Shown: piece by piece, positions 23,764 through 37,629 of the stretch | Layout: each line of letters starts with the position of its first letter | How positions within the stretch are numbered: the first letter of the stretch is position 1 | Assembly (NCBI GenBank): GCA_013399875.1 | Contig: VXAZ01008167.1 | Span: 558,956 to 622,955, forward strand | From: Gymnorhina tibicen | Taxonomy: Eukaryota; Chordata; Aves; Passeriformes; Artamidae | Direction: 5' to 3' | Length of the DNA stretch: 64,000 nt | Program-made: the position numbers and the translations under genes | Notes under the pieces: generated by a model | The model's input: the letters and a program-made list of their open reading frames with translations, nothing else | What the model was told of the DNA's origin: nothing | Database searches by the model: none

Positions 23764-26700
23764 AGCATAGGCTTCTCTTTCTGTCATTCATGTAATTTAA
23801 TTTTGTGAGACACACCTACCTTTCACTGGAGTTTGGTATCTAGGTGAAAGTATTGGTCTCTAAAATCATTAATGCACCCTCGGTCTCTAACTCTGTGTGC
23901 TGAAAACTTTCTGTGCTAAAAGAGTGGCTTCGTTAGGGGACAGCGAGAGAATATGGCTTCAAATACTCTATGGCCCAGTTAAGGCATTTCCTGAGAATGT
24001 GGAGGTTTCATTATGACTAGCTTCAGCAGTAAGTAGCTTCTGACGGTTACATAGAGGGAAATTTTGCAATTACTGCCCCAAATTCCCCTTTACTCCACCA
24101 ATTGCCTTTCCCTGTATGGTTGTTGCCCCTCTTATCAGCAGTAATTTTTCTTCTCTTACGAACTGCAGTGGTTAGTTCCCTATCCAGACAGCTCCATGGA
24201 GATTTTTTGGGCATTCTACTTTCAACCGTTTCTCTATGTGAAGACACCTGCATTCAGGAGATGAATTTGATTTTCTCCAGGTTTTTGCTGTTCCTTTGTA
24301 TGACTTCTCATTTCTTTTAGTTTAGAATTTTCTGGATTAGCATTCTGCTCTTTCTGCAGCCTAATAGGTAAAATATGTTGCAGGTCAGGGAAATGAGATT
24401 TTAAAAGAACTCTTCAATGAGAGTTTTTTGAGGAGCTGTCCATGTATCTGCAGGAGAAAAAGTGACGATGTATCCTCAGTGCTGCAGAAGCAATCAGTCT
24501 TCTGTTTAAGTTCCTCTTGGTCTGTGTAGTCTGGAGTGCTGTGGCAGGCTTCACTCCTGTCTAGACAGAGAGGGGAAGTGAGACAGTGCTCTCCTATGTA
24601 GGTCTGTATCCTCTCACTGCTGAGCATCACTACCGTCTTCTCCAAGTGTGTTGTGAATCTGTTCTTAAAGAGTGTGGGTTGGTTGAGGGTTTTTTCAAGA
24701 TCTACTGTCCAACTTGAATTATCAACAGTTTTGAGTAGACCAGGACTAGGGGTGCAGAGGGTAGTCCTAACACTTGGATTTGTAAATGAAGGACTTACTA
24801 AAAACGACAGGAAAAATACTTAGCTTTATCCTGAATTGAGAACATATTTTCTCCTCCAGAAGTTGGAACTAAATGAAGGAGTTGGAGAGCTTGTGTTCCT
24901 CTGCTGTCAGCAGTAACCTGAAACCTGCTGGCAAAGTGTGTATTTTATCTGCTGCTGGGGCACATGAAGACAACTGCCTACTACCAGTGTTGCTAATGGC
25001 TCAAGTGAGGGGTGTTTGTGTTACGAGTGTTTTAAAAGTCTGAAATCTACAGTCAAAATTTCTGGGCAATGGTGTACCATTCCTCTTCTGCCCTGAAACA
25101 TGGGAAAACCAGCGTGTAGCCTTGAATTTCAAAACAAACTAATACGTAGTCCAGAGGTAGAACTGACATGTCCTGCTTTCTTTAAATTGAAATTTTGACT
25201 TTTGTTAGCCAATACTATAAAGATATGAGATGTATGTATGTATTCATCTTAATCCACATTGTCTGTGCTTAAGCATTCATTTTAAGTACATTTGTATTTG
25301 TAGGTTTGGAGCCTTCCTGTAATTTCATGGTATTCCAGACTATTTTGTGTTTAAGATAGTCTATGGTGGAAGTGAATGCTTGTGTAGATTGCTGTGTACT
25401 GGTTGCAGGACAGCTGTAATACCCTAAGTAAGCAAATACTGATGTGTAACTTTTGCACAGAAAGAGGTAGTTGTGAAAAATCTTTAGAAATTTTGCTAAC
25501 TTGTGGATGTATACAGGAAACTAAAGTAAATATGAACTCAGATGTTAGGAAATGCAAGTTTTGGGTAAATTTTATATGACTGTTACTATAGGATGTATTA
25601 AATCAATGCTGACTTGGCTCTATTCTGTTGTTTCAACTTCTGTTTTAACACTGTGGGTTCATGATACATAACTTAGTCCTGACTGATTATGGTTTAAATC
25701 AACATTAAGGCACCGAAGCATGATTCGTCTCTTTAGAAGTGAGAAATTGAACCCTTGCTAGTCATTTTATGTAATTTTGTTCTTTAATATTTAGGGAGAC
25801 TTTTCAGAATAATATCCCTGTTTCCATGATAATAAGAGATCATAAAGTCATGCAAGCTGGAATTCATAATTGCGAACTGTGCATATTCAGCCAGCTAATT
25901 TTAACATGAAGCACATGGGCCTTTGAAAATGAAATTATGGCCTTGAACTGGGCTTTCTGTGAGTAAAAAATGTAATATTGCAAAATGTATAATCTCTGAG
26001 TGGTGAGGGAAATGACTTGTGAAGAAATGCTTACTAAACTCAACATATTTAGCCTAGATAACAAGGAGACTACAATATGCACTTCGATGGTATTTTGTGG
26101 CAGTAGCTAAAAGCATATGCAGAGAGTTTGGAATGCATTCCTTAGATATGAATTAGAAATAAGATTTGGATGACTTTTGATTAGATAACAGAAAGGCACT
26201 CATCCAGCACTTGCAAAGTGTTTGATTTTGGTGTTAAGCTAGGTTTTTGGCCTGCAGAGTGCAAGGTTTGAGTACTTTGGAGAGTTGTCTGGCTTTGTAG
26301 CCGGAGTCTGGCTGGAGGTTATTCAGCAAGTCAGTGTTCTCACAGTCTCCTGGAAAGGAGTCAGTCAGTGCCTTGAATCTCTTTACCATGAATCTCCACT
26401 GTCATCCTCACATATGAAACAAAAGCATGAGCAGGGCTTTCGGAGTGAGTAATAGAGAGTGCCGTTTGAACGTTTCAAAAGCCTGATGTAATTATTACAT
26501 CTTAATTATTTTTGATAACTGTAGTGTTGTTAAACCAATGGGTTGGTGGGATTTGTAAGAATGAGTTGTGGGATGGTGTTGAGCAGAGAAAAGTCTTTTC
26601 TAATTTCTTATTCCTTAGTAAGATCAACTGGTGTGTTCTGATTAGTCTATGGTGGAGTCTGTTGTAAAGAAACCTTGAAGTTGCTGGGATCCCTGCCTTG

Positions 26701-29181
26701 GTGAGCTGTAAAACTTTACACTCCCATACAGTCACCCACAGTTATCATGTGCACCCAAGGTCTGCCCTGCATCTGCTCCCTACTAGGGAGGGGTAGAAAT
26801 GCCCTTGGCTCTTCAGGGGAAGGGAAAGCAGAGGAGCCTTGCACAGCAGGTTATTCTGTGTGTAATGTAGAACAATGAGAGTTTTTAAAAGGCAAATAGA
26901 ATAGCTTGTAATGTAAGTTTTCTTTTAAAATCTTGTTTAAGAGATGGGGAGGTAAGTGGCTAGGAACAACCTAGGAGATTTCCTCTTAGCTCTCAGCACC
27001 CTATGGATTGAACTTCAGACAGAAAATGGACTTTAGTATCTGTCAATGAGCAGAAATAGGTATGGACAACAGCTGACCTGTACACAGTCTTTCAGATCTG
27101 TCTGTATGTCCATAGTGTCTCCAAGGGCAGGCTATGATCATGTGTTAGTGACGTGTTCAGCAATTTCCCAGGATGTGTAATGTGCGTGAAAGAACAGCAA
27201 CAGGGAAACAGCAGTGAACAGTACTGACACTTAAAGCAGACTGGTGGATGGGTGGAGCGATCAGTACAGGAAGAATGTGGAGCAGGATGTAGTTGGAGAT
27301 AATGTCCCTCTTGCCCAAGCTGTGTTCCACCTCTTTGAGCTTTATTTTAATGCACTTCTCAAGGTGCGTGCAACATTATTACTCTTTACCTAAAGTTTTT
27401 TTTAACTATTAGGAAAGACAGCATTTATACAGCTCTCTTGGTATTTAACAATGCACTTCTCTTCCCCTAAAAAAATTTAAAAGTATTTAGGCCGCTGTAG
27501 TTTCTTTATGTTGTAGATATGATTCATTTTGGCCATGGGAGGAGAATGACAGTTACTTGCTACACAAACCTTTCCTGTGATTCATGGAGTGTCCTTTGTG
27601 TCAGCCTTGAAGGAGGCACTTCATATGCTTCCTAGCAGGAAGGAAAAATAGTATGATCATAGTTACCAGATAGGACATGGAAACTGGGTGGGAGAGAAGG
27701 GAAAGGGGAGAGGGAAATGCTGATTATTCAGAAGAAAGTTGCAGGAATGCCAAGATTCTGTCTGCAGTATCCATTTATCTACTTAATGAAAAATGGATAC
27801 ATACCAAGCCTATATATAATTAAGGGAAACGTCACAACTGTAATTGCCACGTTCACAAAATAGTATAGCTTATTATGTAACTTCTTTTGTGTAAATTTAT
27901 CTTAGCACTTTTCCTTTGTCTCCTTCCATCACGGTTTCATATGGTGTGATGTTTCTGTCCCTGAGCAATGTGTTTCAGATTTTACTCCCAAACTGATGGC
28001 CATGTACAATACTTTGTGTCAGCTTTCTGCAGAGACAGATTTTTGTGTTCTAACATAATAATATAGTTAGCAACCTAAGCAATGTACCAGCTTGCCAGAT
28101 CAGAAGACATTTTCCTTTCTTCACAAAAAAAAAGTAATTTAAAAAGCTGTACTACAATTTTCTTCCTAAAAGTAGTAGCACAGATTGGCTACTTAAGTGC
28201 TTTTAAAGAATGCTCCATCAAATTACAACCTGTAATGCTGCATGGAAGATTTTGGGGCTCTTTCACAGAGTCTAGCTGCTTCCAGCTGCTTTCTCTATAC
28301 CTGGAAACTGCAGGGTAGGAATAAATGGGAGTGGCAGAAGTGGAAACTTAGGTTTCCTAACTTCCTAATTTCCCGCATGGATTCAAGGCTTATGGCTGGC
28401 TGTCCTCCCGCAGTTGGCAGTATTTGGTGTGGTACATGCAGCTGTGTCAGGAATATATGGCTGTGGCTGTTCAGCCCTGTAGCAGATACAGAGGGTCCTT
28501 ATCTAAGCAGATGCACAGCAATATTAGAATGGGAAAGCAGAGGTGTAGTTAGAGATGAAAGGAATGGAATTAGGAGGAATGCAGAAGAGAATAAAAGTGG
28601 ATATGAATTACTAATCACATGACCTGTGTTAATTGATTTTCCCTGGCAATTAGAATTTTACTGCTTGAATCACCAATGCTATCCGTTCTTCCATTATTTC
28701 CTCTGTTATAAAATGCTGGCTCTGTTTTGATTTTCCTATAGCTGTGTTTACTGGGGATAAGGGGTCTAATTATAGCTGTGAACTATACTGTACTGAAAGG
28801 GCATTTAAGTTTCTTCTGACTATTTCTGAGGCAATGTGATGAGTCATGAAATATAACTTTTGCAGAAAATATACTGATTGCCTAATTACTAGGTGTTGGT
28901 AGATGAAATTACACATACTCTCTCTCGTTCACATGAAACCAGGGAAGTGTCTTTCTGAGTAAGCTGTTTGTTCAAGTTACCCAAGAAATGTCAAAGATTA
29001 CAGTTGCAAAATGGGAAAAAAAAAGTATATGTTTCAATAGCTTGAAAACACCTGCTGAGACTTACAAATGCTTTAGATATTCATAAACATGAATACTTGT
29101 AAATAAAATATTTGTGAAGAAAAAATGCTGCCTGAAAATAATACAATTGATCACCCATGTCCCACATATTTTATTTTGCAG
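23764..29181 (+). other. NSMCE2: NSMCE2 intron 2, part 5
   Basis: AT-rich intron up to the acceptor ATTTTGCAG at 29181. Open frames such as 28082-28318 and 28242-28622 have no recognisable domain. No clear repeat was recognised. Confidence 0.55.
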
Positions 29182-29288
29182 ATGATGAAGAAGATGTTAA
29201 CAATATGGAAAAAGTCATGTTAGAATATGCTACAATGGACAGAGAACTTAATCATTATATAAAAGCATTTGAAGAAACCATAAATCAG
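29182..29288 (+). CDS. NSMCE2: NSMCE2 exon 3, residues 45-80
   Basis: The exon continues NSMCE2 from phase 1. The single base A left by exon 2 plus AT makes residue 45 (Asn). The exon gives EKVMLEYATMDRELNHYIKA and ends ...ETINQ. This matches the helical SMC5-binding segment of the vertebrate protein, whose LDRQLNHYVKA core is known from human. The acceptor is TTATTTTGCAG and the donor is CAG followed by GTAAAT at 29289. Its 107 bases plus one make 36 codons, so the exon ends in phase 0. A GC-rich island with a CTCF-like site starts about 0.46 kb downstream. Confidence 0.95.
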
Positions 29289-29750
29289 GTAAATTGTCTT
29301 CTCATAAACTTATGAACACATATCCTTATTTAAATAGTATCTTTTAGAAGACACAAATGTAACATTTAAACAATACATATGTGGAAAGACAGCTCTTTGG
29401 CAGGTATAAAATACTGAAGTTGCCAGTACAACTATTAATTTTTGTTCCCAGCTTGCTACAGGGTGGCAGAATTTCTGATTTCTCCCCACCAAACTCACAC
29501 CATTGGGAATATGGGATGACCCCTTTAGGAATGACTGGGGACACTGTAGTTAAGACACCCTACTCTTAGGTGATCCCACCTCGTGTGTTGTGGAAGATGG
29601 AAGTGCACATGGGTGAGGCAGCTGATTTCAGGAACAAACTGATGGCTGTGGCTGTAGAGAACCAATATTTTAAAGCCTGCTTCCCACTGCCCTCCAGCCA
29701 CCTGACTTGGCTGGTGCTCGTAAAGGGTGAGGTCGCTGATTGCTCGCTCA
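29289..29750 (+). other. NSMCE2: NSMCE2 intron 3, part 1
   Basis: The first stretch of intron 3, which moves from AT-rich near the donor to moderate GC before the intronic CpG-rich island. No repeat was recognised. Confidence 0.55.
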
Positions 29751-29780
29751 GTGAACCAGGGTCTCGCTGTGCCCCTGGCC

Positions 29781-29813
29781 AAAGGACGGACAAAGGACGG
29801 ACAAAGGACGGAC
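29781..29813. repeat. 11-bp tandem repeat, three copies
   Basis: Three perfect copies of AAAGGACGGAC at 29781, 29792 and 29803, followed by AAACTCC. It borders the GC-rich island. Confidence 0.95.
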
Positions 29814-29840
29814 AAACTCCGGGCGCGGCGGCGCTGGCAG

Positions 29841-29860
29841 TGGCCGCCAGGGGGCGCCGC
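29841..29860 (+). promoter_or_regulatory. CTCF-like binding motif
   Basis: TGGCCGCCAGGGGGCGCCGC closely follows the vertebrate CTCF core, which has the form TGGCCACCAGGGGGCGCTA. The CCAGGGGGCGC heart is intact. It sits in an intronic CpG-rich island, so CpG methylation could control occupancy. Binding itself is inferred. Confidence 0.7.
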
Positions 29861-29881
29861 GACCGCGTGCTGCCCGTCCCG

Positions 29882-30040
29882 GGCTCGGCGCGTTCCCGCG
29901 CTTGGTTCGGCGCGTTCCCGGCCCGGGCTCGGCGCGTTCCCGTTCTTGGTTCGGCGCGTTCCCGGCCCGGGCTCGGCGCGTTCCCGTTCTTGGTTCGGCG
30001 CGTTCCCGGCCCGGGCTCGGCGCGTTCCCGTTCTTGGTTC
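29882..30040. repeat. 22/44-bp GC-rich minisatellite
   Basis: Units start at 29882, 29926, 29970 and 30014 (period 44). Each unit consists of two related 22-bp halves that share CGGCGCGTTCCCG and then differ (TTCTTGGTT or GCCCGGGCT). The first unit has a small variant. The array stops at an N at 30041, so the true copy number is unknown. All frames stay open only because of the repeat composition. Confidence 0.95.
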
Positions 30041-33000
30041 NGGCTCCGCGGCAGAGCCGGGCAGGGAAGGGGCAGGTCCAGGGCGGCCGAGCCTCAGTTT
30101 CAGGCCACGTCGTGCCGGGAGAACTCAACTTCCTGAGTGACCTGTTCTAGTGTGTGTCTGCACAGAGACTTCTCGGTGTCGGTTTTGTATGGATTTCTCT
30201 AGAAAAGGCAAAAGCACATCCCTGATTTCCCTTCAAGGCGGGAAATCTGTTTTGCAAAATGTTAAGGTAGTAGAGCTTTTTAGTTAAAGCTAGCTTGCTA
30301 TTATCGGGCTATTGCTTTTTGTTCTTTTAAAAGCAGTAAAAGGAGAGCAAAGCAATGCATTTCCCACTAGTTCTGTTGAGATGCCTTCATGGTTTTTCTG
30401 TTGTAGAAAGGTTTTCCTTTAATATTTTTTTAAATCATCTGATCAGATGCTTAACTGAAAAATCTTCATTCAAATAATTAAATATGCATGTTTAAAAGGA
30501 GTTCAAAACTGTGTCTACATCAGGAAGTGTTGGACAGAAGTAAATACAGGCACTGTTTCCCATGTAGTCTTTAAACACACAAGTCACTTCAGATGTCACC
30601 ATAATTGCAGACCTAGTTTATATTGGATGGTTCCGAACTTTTTCCTTTTATTTGGACTATTCATGATTTTCAAAGCCTTCCTAGTACATCATAACATAGT
30701 CCTCATTGTTAGAGATTAATGATGTATATCCAGACTTGAGTGAAACGTAGTTGGTTTATATTTTGATTATAAACTATTAAATAATTGATGTCTTATTGTT
30801 ACAATAGGAATTTCAAGTAATTTTCAATAATGACTATTTAACTTCTTTCATTATTTCCATCTATCAGCAAAACACATTTTTTTCGAGTTTAGGACTATAA
30901 AGAGCAAGTCTGTGCCTTCACCAACAAAGCACTCAAATCCTGTTTACTTCAGATGCATCACTCATGGTATTTTAAGTTGAGCACAGGTGTAACTGCTTCA
31001 CTGAAGTGAAGGTATTTTTGTCAGTTTTGGCAGGGCAGTGATACATTTGTGGTTTTTAGGATTGAATTCAGCAGTATTTGTTGTGTGCATGTCTGTACTG
31101 GGGTTCAAAAAAATACACCTGGAAGGGTTGGTTTTCCTTTTCCCCCCTTTTTTTCCTCTAAGGTAACTTAGTTGTGTTGTTAAAACAAGCTCATTTCCTG
31201 TTATTTCAGTCCTAAGGTTTTAAAAATGCAGCTCCAAGATATTTAACACGTTTTAGAGTCTACATGATCAGAAATTTGGTAATGGCTAATCTATTAGCCT
31301 CTAGCCACACTTCTCCTGTCTCTGCTTCCTACTTTACTCCAGGGAATTGTCTGTACTTTCCCCTGCCAGCATCCTGAACAAACCTTTGCGAGTATGAGAA
31401 AGAAATGTATATAACTTCTGCTGTAGAACAGAGTTACAGTCTGTTCTCTGAAAAATAACAGCTCATGCTTTATTTTGGAGGCTAGCTGCATGCCATGCCT
31501 CTGGAACTGCACTGCCCATCTCCAGTTACCTGTCAGAGACAGCTTAAAATCTGCTTCTGGGAAACAGATACTGTTGCTGAATTTAGGGCTGCACCTGGAA
31601 GTAGCTGTAGAATGGCTTGGGTTTAAAATAGCTTCCACTGACTTGCTCCCTGGTTCCATCTGAATTCCTTACCTGAGGGCTTTCTCTGGGGAGTTGCAGA
31701 AGGTCATTAATTTTCACAAGCAGACTGTTCTTCATAGACAGTGTTAACAGGATTTTTCTCCAGCTGCAAAACACACTTTATCTGATTATTGTGTAAGTTT
31801 GTATGTTGATGATTTTTCTGTTTTGTAGTTTCTTCATACAGCATAGAATCAGAAAGTATGTTAGAGTCTGTTTCAACTTCTAATCAGCTGCTTCTAGTGA
31901 AATGTCCACCTGGAATTTAGCAAGATAAGACAGCAGCAGTTAAAATTCCTGATATATTATTTTATTATGTGTACCTTTAAATGGCATTGACAAAAAGATC
32001 ATATTGTACAACCAAAGGATTGTAATGTAAATAACAAAAAAACTAGCTTGAGATATAGTCACATGTTTGCTCAAAGCCAGTTTTTTTGTTGATTTAGGCT
32101 GCAGTAGGTGGAATGCAGAAGGTGAGACATACCAGCATCCTCTTCTGGTTGAATCAGCAGCCTGTTGAGCAAGAAGTGAGCAATTGAATCACAGTGTTTC
32201 CAACAATAGGCTGTGGGAAATCCTTTTTCTGTGGAAACTCCCTGTGCCACTGGATTTTCTTGTACCTGTGTAATGACTGGATTTTTGCTGCTGCTTCTTC
32301 TTTCAATTTTAATGGGTGTTTTTAAAAGAAATTAGCCAGTATTCAGGTCCTTTCCATGCAAAGTCCAGACAGCACTCTTATTTTTAGAGTAACAACAAAA
32401 GACTGATGGAGCTGCAGTATCTCCTGCAGAATTTTTTTTTACTCTTGAAATGGACCCAAATGATTGGGACCCAGGATCAAGTGTTCCCTACTCTGAGAGA
32501 GTTCTCGAATAGCCAGAATGCCAGCATATTGTGTTGTCCCAAATACAGATTCTTCCACCCAGTGTGCAGGAAGACAATCCACACACAGAGTCAAGATATT
32601 TTATTTTATTTCATATCTGTGTGGAGAATGGGTTCTACGTGGTGAATCCATAAAGCTAACACGTCTTCAGTATGCCAGTATGCTCATTTTTATACACTGT
32701 GAACAATAAAAAGTTGGCATTTCCCATATATGTAACAACCTAACTGTGTAGTCATTGGCTTTGCCTTCTCTCATCTCCATGTAAAGACCCAGTGCACACT
32801 TGTTTTACTGTGCATGCTCTGTGAGGAAGTGGCTAATGTGAGCAGGGGGTGATCATAGCCTATGGACAGGTATTTTACTGAATTTACTTAATGAGCACAA
32901 CGTTCAAGCAAAGTTGTTCTTGGCATTGTAGTTTGATTTATTGTGCCCTCCTGTTCTTGCTTCTTGGGTCATGCCTCTTGGTTCCTGTAGGTTTGGCTAT

Positions 33001-34913
33001 GCCATAATTTTTCATAAATTCTTTTAGTTTTCCTGTACCGTCTCATGGTACTTCATTTCAACAATTGTGCCTGATCCCTCACTCCCACTCTGCTCTCTGG
33101 ATTAGCAGGGATGGTGTTGGTGGACTGATCAGTCTCTCAGCTTTTCAAGCATTTGGGTTTTTTGGGACTGTAAAAGCTGGGGTAAATTTTCTGAAGTCCC
33201 CAGACTTCTCTAGATAAAATGAATTACAATGTATTGTAGATCAAAGTACAGAACAAGGAAGACAAAACTAACTTCTAATGTTACATTATTGCCACCTCTC
33301 TTTTCTTCTCCTTTAGGGAAAGGGAACCTGGGCTATTTTGTTTCTTTTGCAGGTGACAGGAAATTGTTGAATGTGGTAATGGCATCTCTGGCAAAGATTG
33401 CATAGTGCTTCCTTTTGTAAGTTACTGCTTTGCCAAACATTGGTTTGTCTTGCTTGAATCGTGTCTGCCTTTTGCTAAACCTGGGCACTGTGACAAGATG
33501 AAATCTAAACCTCAGTGAGGTGGAAGAAACACAGAGGAGACATATTTAAGAAAAAAACTAAAAGAAGGGAGCACTCAGAATGAGAAGTGGCAGACAAAAA
33601 GTTAAAGGACATGGGCTTGGGAAGTCTTGAGATCATGTAGACAGATGGGGAAGAGACTGGTTGAAAGAGTGCTAGAAAGGAGGTGGTGCTGAGCTGAAGA
33701 AAAGATGGAAATATTAGATGTTGCATTGGTGCTTGGGTTTTATGCCTACTTCTGCTAGAGCTTTCCCACATTGTTCTTGGTGAATTGTGTCTATCACCAT
33801 GTCAGTGGCTGCTGACATCTTTGTTTTCTGATTATCCTGCATGGAAACTGATTTGAGCAATTATAATTTAATCCAAAGTTAATTATAGTTTGAACCCAGG
33901 AGGTGAAATTAGAATGTTCTTTATTGGGTTTTATCTACTAAAAAAACTACTACAAACTGTAGTAAAACTACTACATACAACTGATGTAAGTGTATGTCTT
34001 GAGAGGATTTGAAATCTGGTTGTGTTGGTCATTCATGCCTGTGTGACTTCACACCTTGTCAAGTGTTCATTCTTTCTTTGCAAAGGTGAGGGGTGCACCA
34101 TTGTTCCTTGTACAAGAGTGGTTTTGTCTCTACAGAATATACAGGAACTACTCTTAGAATTGTTTTGTATTTTTGATAATAGTTCTTCCCTTTAGACCAG
34201 TAAGTTCATTGGAATATGAATAGGAGGGGATGTTTGTTCACTGGGTCAGTACTTAGTACTGGGGTCTGTTATCTTAGTGGCAAACTGTGTAGGTTGTAAT
34301 CCTGCAGAGGGATAATTCCCTTCAGTGATGTAGGTCATATTACAACTGTGCAGCTTATGAGCGATCTAAAAGCCTCTGCAGAAAAGGAAAGAATTGTGTT
34401 TAAAACTGCTCTACAGTTAAATCCATGGTCTCTGTTTGATTTGCAACCTATGTAGCAGAATTATAGTTTCTTCACTTAAAACTCGTAGTATAATGCTGTA
34501 GTGATTTGGGTGGTCTTCCTTGGTCTCATAAAAATGAAAGGGACTTAACATCTTTGTTAGACAGCCTCTGCCAGCATAGATTTGTAGGCCAGGAGTCCTA
34601 CTGGAGAAGGTTCTGCCAATATGTCCAAGTTGTCTCTTTTGACAAAGCAAACTAAAAGCAACAAAACACTTCTATAGTGGTAGCTCCACTTGCAGTGTGG
34701 TCTTTGAAGTAACAACAAGGTCAAGCAGAGGATGTGATTCCAGCCAGCTCCTATCCTGCTATGGCAGCAGAGCTAATGTGATGACCAAGTCCAGTGTATG
34801 TGGAAAGTGGCAGCAGGGTCGTCAGTGACTGCTGCTGCCTGTTAGCGACAAGGCTGTGCTTAAAAATCAGATTATTACTTAGTTTTCTGTAGAGATAAGT
34901 ACCAGGAAGACTG

Positions 34914-34931
34914 TGAATCCCTAGGGATTCA
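34914..34931. repeat. Perfect 18-bp palindrome
   Basis: TGAATCCCTAGGGATTCA is its own reverse complement. It is isolated in intron 3. A chance origin cannot be excluded across 64 kb. Confidence 0.9.
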
Positions 34932-37629
34932 TGTGTTTTAGCTGATTTGGGACTCTGACAATGACTGACACTGTGATATCCTTTACAGTGTTGTCAGTGA
35001 AACAATTTTTGACATGGAACTTCCTAGTTTCATGGAACAAACAGCCTTGTTTGGTGCTGACACTTTCTTAATAAGCACTTTGCTCTTCTTTCTCCCTCTT
35101 GCTACACTATCATGACAGCATGTCTTAGGGCAAACTGATGATGCTGTTGATACCCATATCTGCAACTGTGATCTTTGCTGTTCAGCTGAGCTCAGAGCAT
35201 TTCCTCTGACATGTGCAGTGCATCAGTATTTCTTGATTCTGAAATACTGTCTGCTAGCCATGAAAATTTTGAGACCTTCTTTTTATCTAAAAGGTCCTCT
35301 GCTGCACAGAAATTGCACAAAGTCTTTGTGAAGTACCAGAAAAATGGGTTTAGTGGAACGGATATATCTTTTCTTGGGCTGGCCGGGAGAATAAAAGAAC
35401 TCTTGTAGTCTTTTGCTGCATTTATCCTGACTCTAGAATTGTAAAAGCAAGTGATTCTCTCTTGAAATTCACTCAGAGTGTACTAAAGTGCACCATCAGC
35501 AGCAACAAGTCAAAACCCTGGTGAAAGATGTTGTACCTGTGCCGATTCTTCTCTTCCTTACTGAATAGTACTGAATAGTAAATAGATTTTTTGAGAACTT
35601 GCTTCATCTTTAGAGGTTTTTTTTTTAAACAATGGACGTCTTCTTGGCCATTATTTTGGTACCTTGAATTCTAATTGGAATTCCTCTTTAGAGCCTGTTT
35701 ACTTGCTATCAGCTATTTAAGCCTCTTCAGACTGATCATTCATCTTATAGAACAAGCAAAATATGCACATTGGATCAAATCCTTATAATGACTTGGGCAG
35801 GATAGTAGAGGAAAATGATATGTGATTCTATAGTTATGCCTCTGCATCTATATATATGTATGATGCCACAGGACTTACTAAAACTTTTACAGGCAAACTT
35901 ATTTCTAGAATTAGCTAGCTATGGAGTTCTTTAACATTTTAAAGTTTCTTCAGTGCAACTTCTTTGATATAATTTCTAATCAAGTGAATTTCTTGCTCTA
36001 TCCTACTGCTGTCTCCAAACTAATTCAAACAATACAGCACTGTTGTAGGCATGTCCTCTGCTTCCTGCAGAAACTGGGACAAAGATACATTTCAACACAT
36101 TTCTAATATTTACTTTATAATATTTGCTTTACTTTTTTGTGTGTCTCTCTATGTGTCGGGCTAAGCATTTGATGGAAGCCGCTTTTTTATTTTCCAAGAA
36201 TTAGTGATCTATGTGTGTAGTTCTCTACAATAATATGTTAAGAGTCAGCATTTGGTGAGCTGCAATTAAAATATTTTTTTAGTGAGCAGTATATAAAGAA
36301 GTAGGAATAGTGTTTTGTTTTATTTTATGTGGGTTATATAGCACATCCTCGGTAATATGTCTTAGTGTCTTCTAGCAAGCATAAAAATGTGTCCTGCTTT
36401 TTGGAGAATAAACCCTGGGAACTCTTGCATATGGACATAGGTTTGTTTGACTTCGCTGTGGTTGCTTACATTGGTCAAGCTAAGCATTTTCCTAAATATT
36501 TGCAGTGTCAACACTGTAGTTGCTGAAATGGCCCTTGGCTTGTGTGGGCAGGAGTGGGGCAGCAGGGGCCACAGCTGGTTAGCAGTGAAGATACGGGTGA
36601 GAAGAAATGTTCTGGACCTAGGGCCATCACATGGAACTGGGAGCTCTGCAGGCATGGTGGCAGCAGGGATAGTATTAAGAACAAATGTACCAAAGGAGTC
36701 CTGACAACCACATCGTAATTTGAAAAGTGTGTTTGCTATATTGGGCAGCAGTGCTGCCCAGTAGGTAGCAAACTAGCCTGGGATTAAGGAGGACTGGATG
36801 CTATTTTCAGGTCTACTCACAGCTTGTGTGGTTGACCTTGACAAATTGTTTTACTCTGTGCTTTGGGCTGTGGTCCCATGTTCATTAACACTGCATTTGT
36901 GCAGTACCAAATCACCTGGTAGCACATTCTCATCAAATAAGCCAGATCACATGATACTGTTTATGCTGTCTGTATTCTGGCTGCAGAAGGACGGACACTA
37001 CCTGATGGAGCATAACTCTGTGCAAAATTAGAATTGGCAGAGTGGGTTACACTCAATTGGTGTGTCATGCAGCTGTGGTGGTTTTGATCTCATTTGAGAC
37101 ATACTGAAACTGAATTTACTGTCTCGCTGAACCGCGATCTCAGTCATGTGGACAGCATTCCATATCACTGTCTGTAAAGAGATTTATTTTTTTTACTACC
37201 TGAAGAATTCAAAGCTATTTGAGTTCAATTTTTAATGATTTTATTGTAAAACTGAAGATTGGAAATGGCAGTCTGAACTTTTTCTGAAATTCCAGAAGGT
37301 TGCATATAGAGCAACTAAAAGTCTCTGTGATTTGGATCCCTACTTTTCTAGGCAGTGCCTGCATTTCAGAGTCAATGTGAGTTAACTCTGTCTGGTTTAG
37401 CCTAGCCTAGAGAAAGAAGATAGATAAAATTTTGAAATGTAATGAAACTGGTAGGTGTTGAGGTAAGATCACCAGATTAAAAAACTATCTTCATCTCAAA
37501 TCATGGATTTTTTTTTTTTTTGGTAGATGAAATTTATTGTTGGAAACACTGGCGTTGTAGTTTCAGTTGCTCAGTAGTGAAAATAGCCTTTCAAATTAAT
37601 CGTCTCATGTAGAAAGCTCCTGCTGACAG

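Larger units (their letters stand above)
29751..30110. promoter_or_regulatory. Intronic CpG-rich island
   Basis: A sharply bounded GC/CpG-rich block inside AT-rich intron. It is composed of an 11-bp tandem repeat (29781-29813), a CTCF-like site (29841-29860), a 22/44-bp minisatellite (29882-30040), one N (30041) and a further GC tail. It could be an insulator, an alternative promoter or simply an expanded GC minisatellite. The sequence does not decide between these. Confidence 0.6.

Noticed and set aside
28082..28622. Overlapping plus-strand open frames upstream of NSMCE2 exon 3
   Set aside because: Not in frame with the recognised exons, no splice sites that would include them, and no recognised domain.
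29570..30150. Long overlapping open frames on both strands rich in Arg/Pro/Gly
   Set aside because: They arise from the GC-rich 22/44-bp minisatellite, which stays open in every frame. There is no splice signal, no homology and an N inside.
31842..31885. CR1 3' tail-like phrase
   Set aside because: Only about 20 bases resemble the CR1 terminus and the following sequence does not continue the element.
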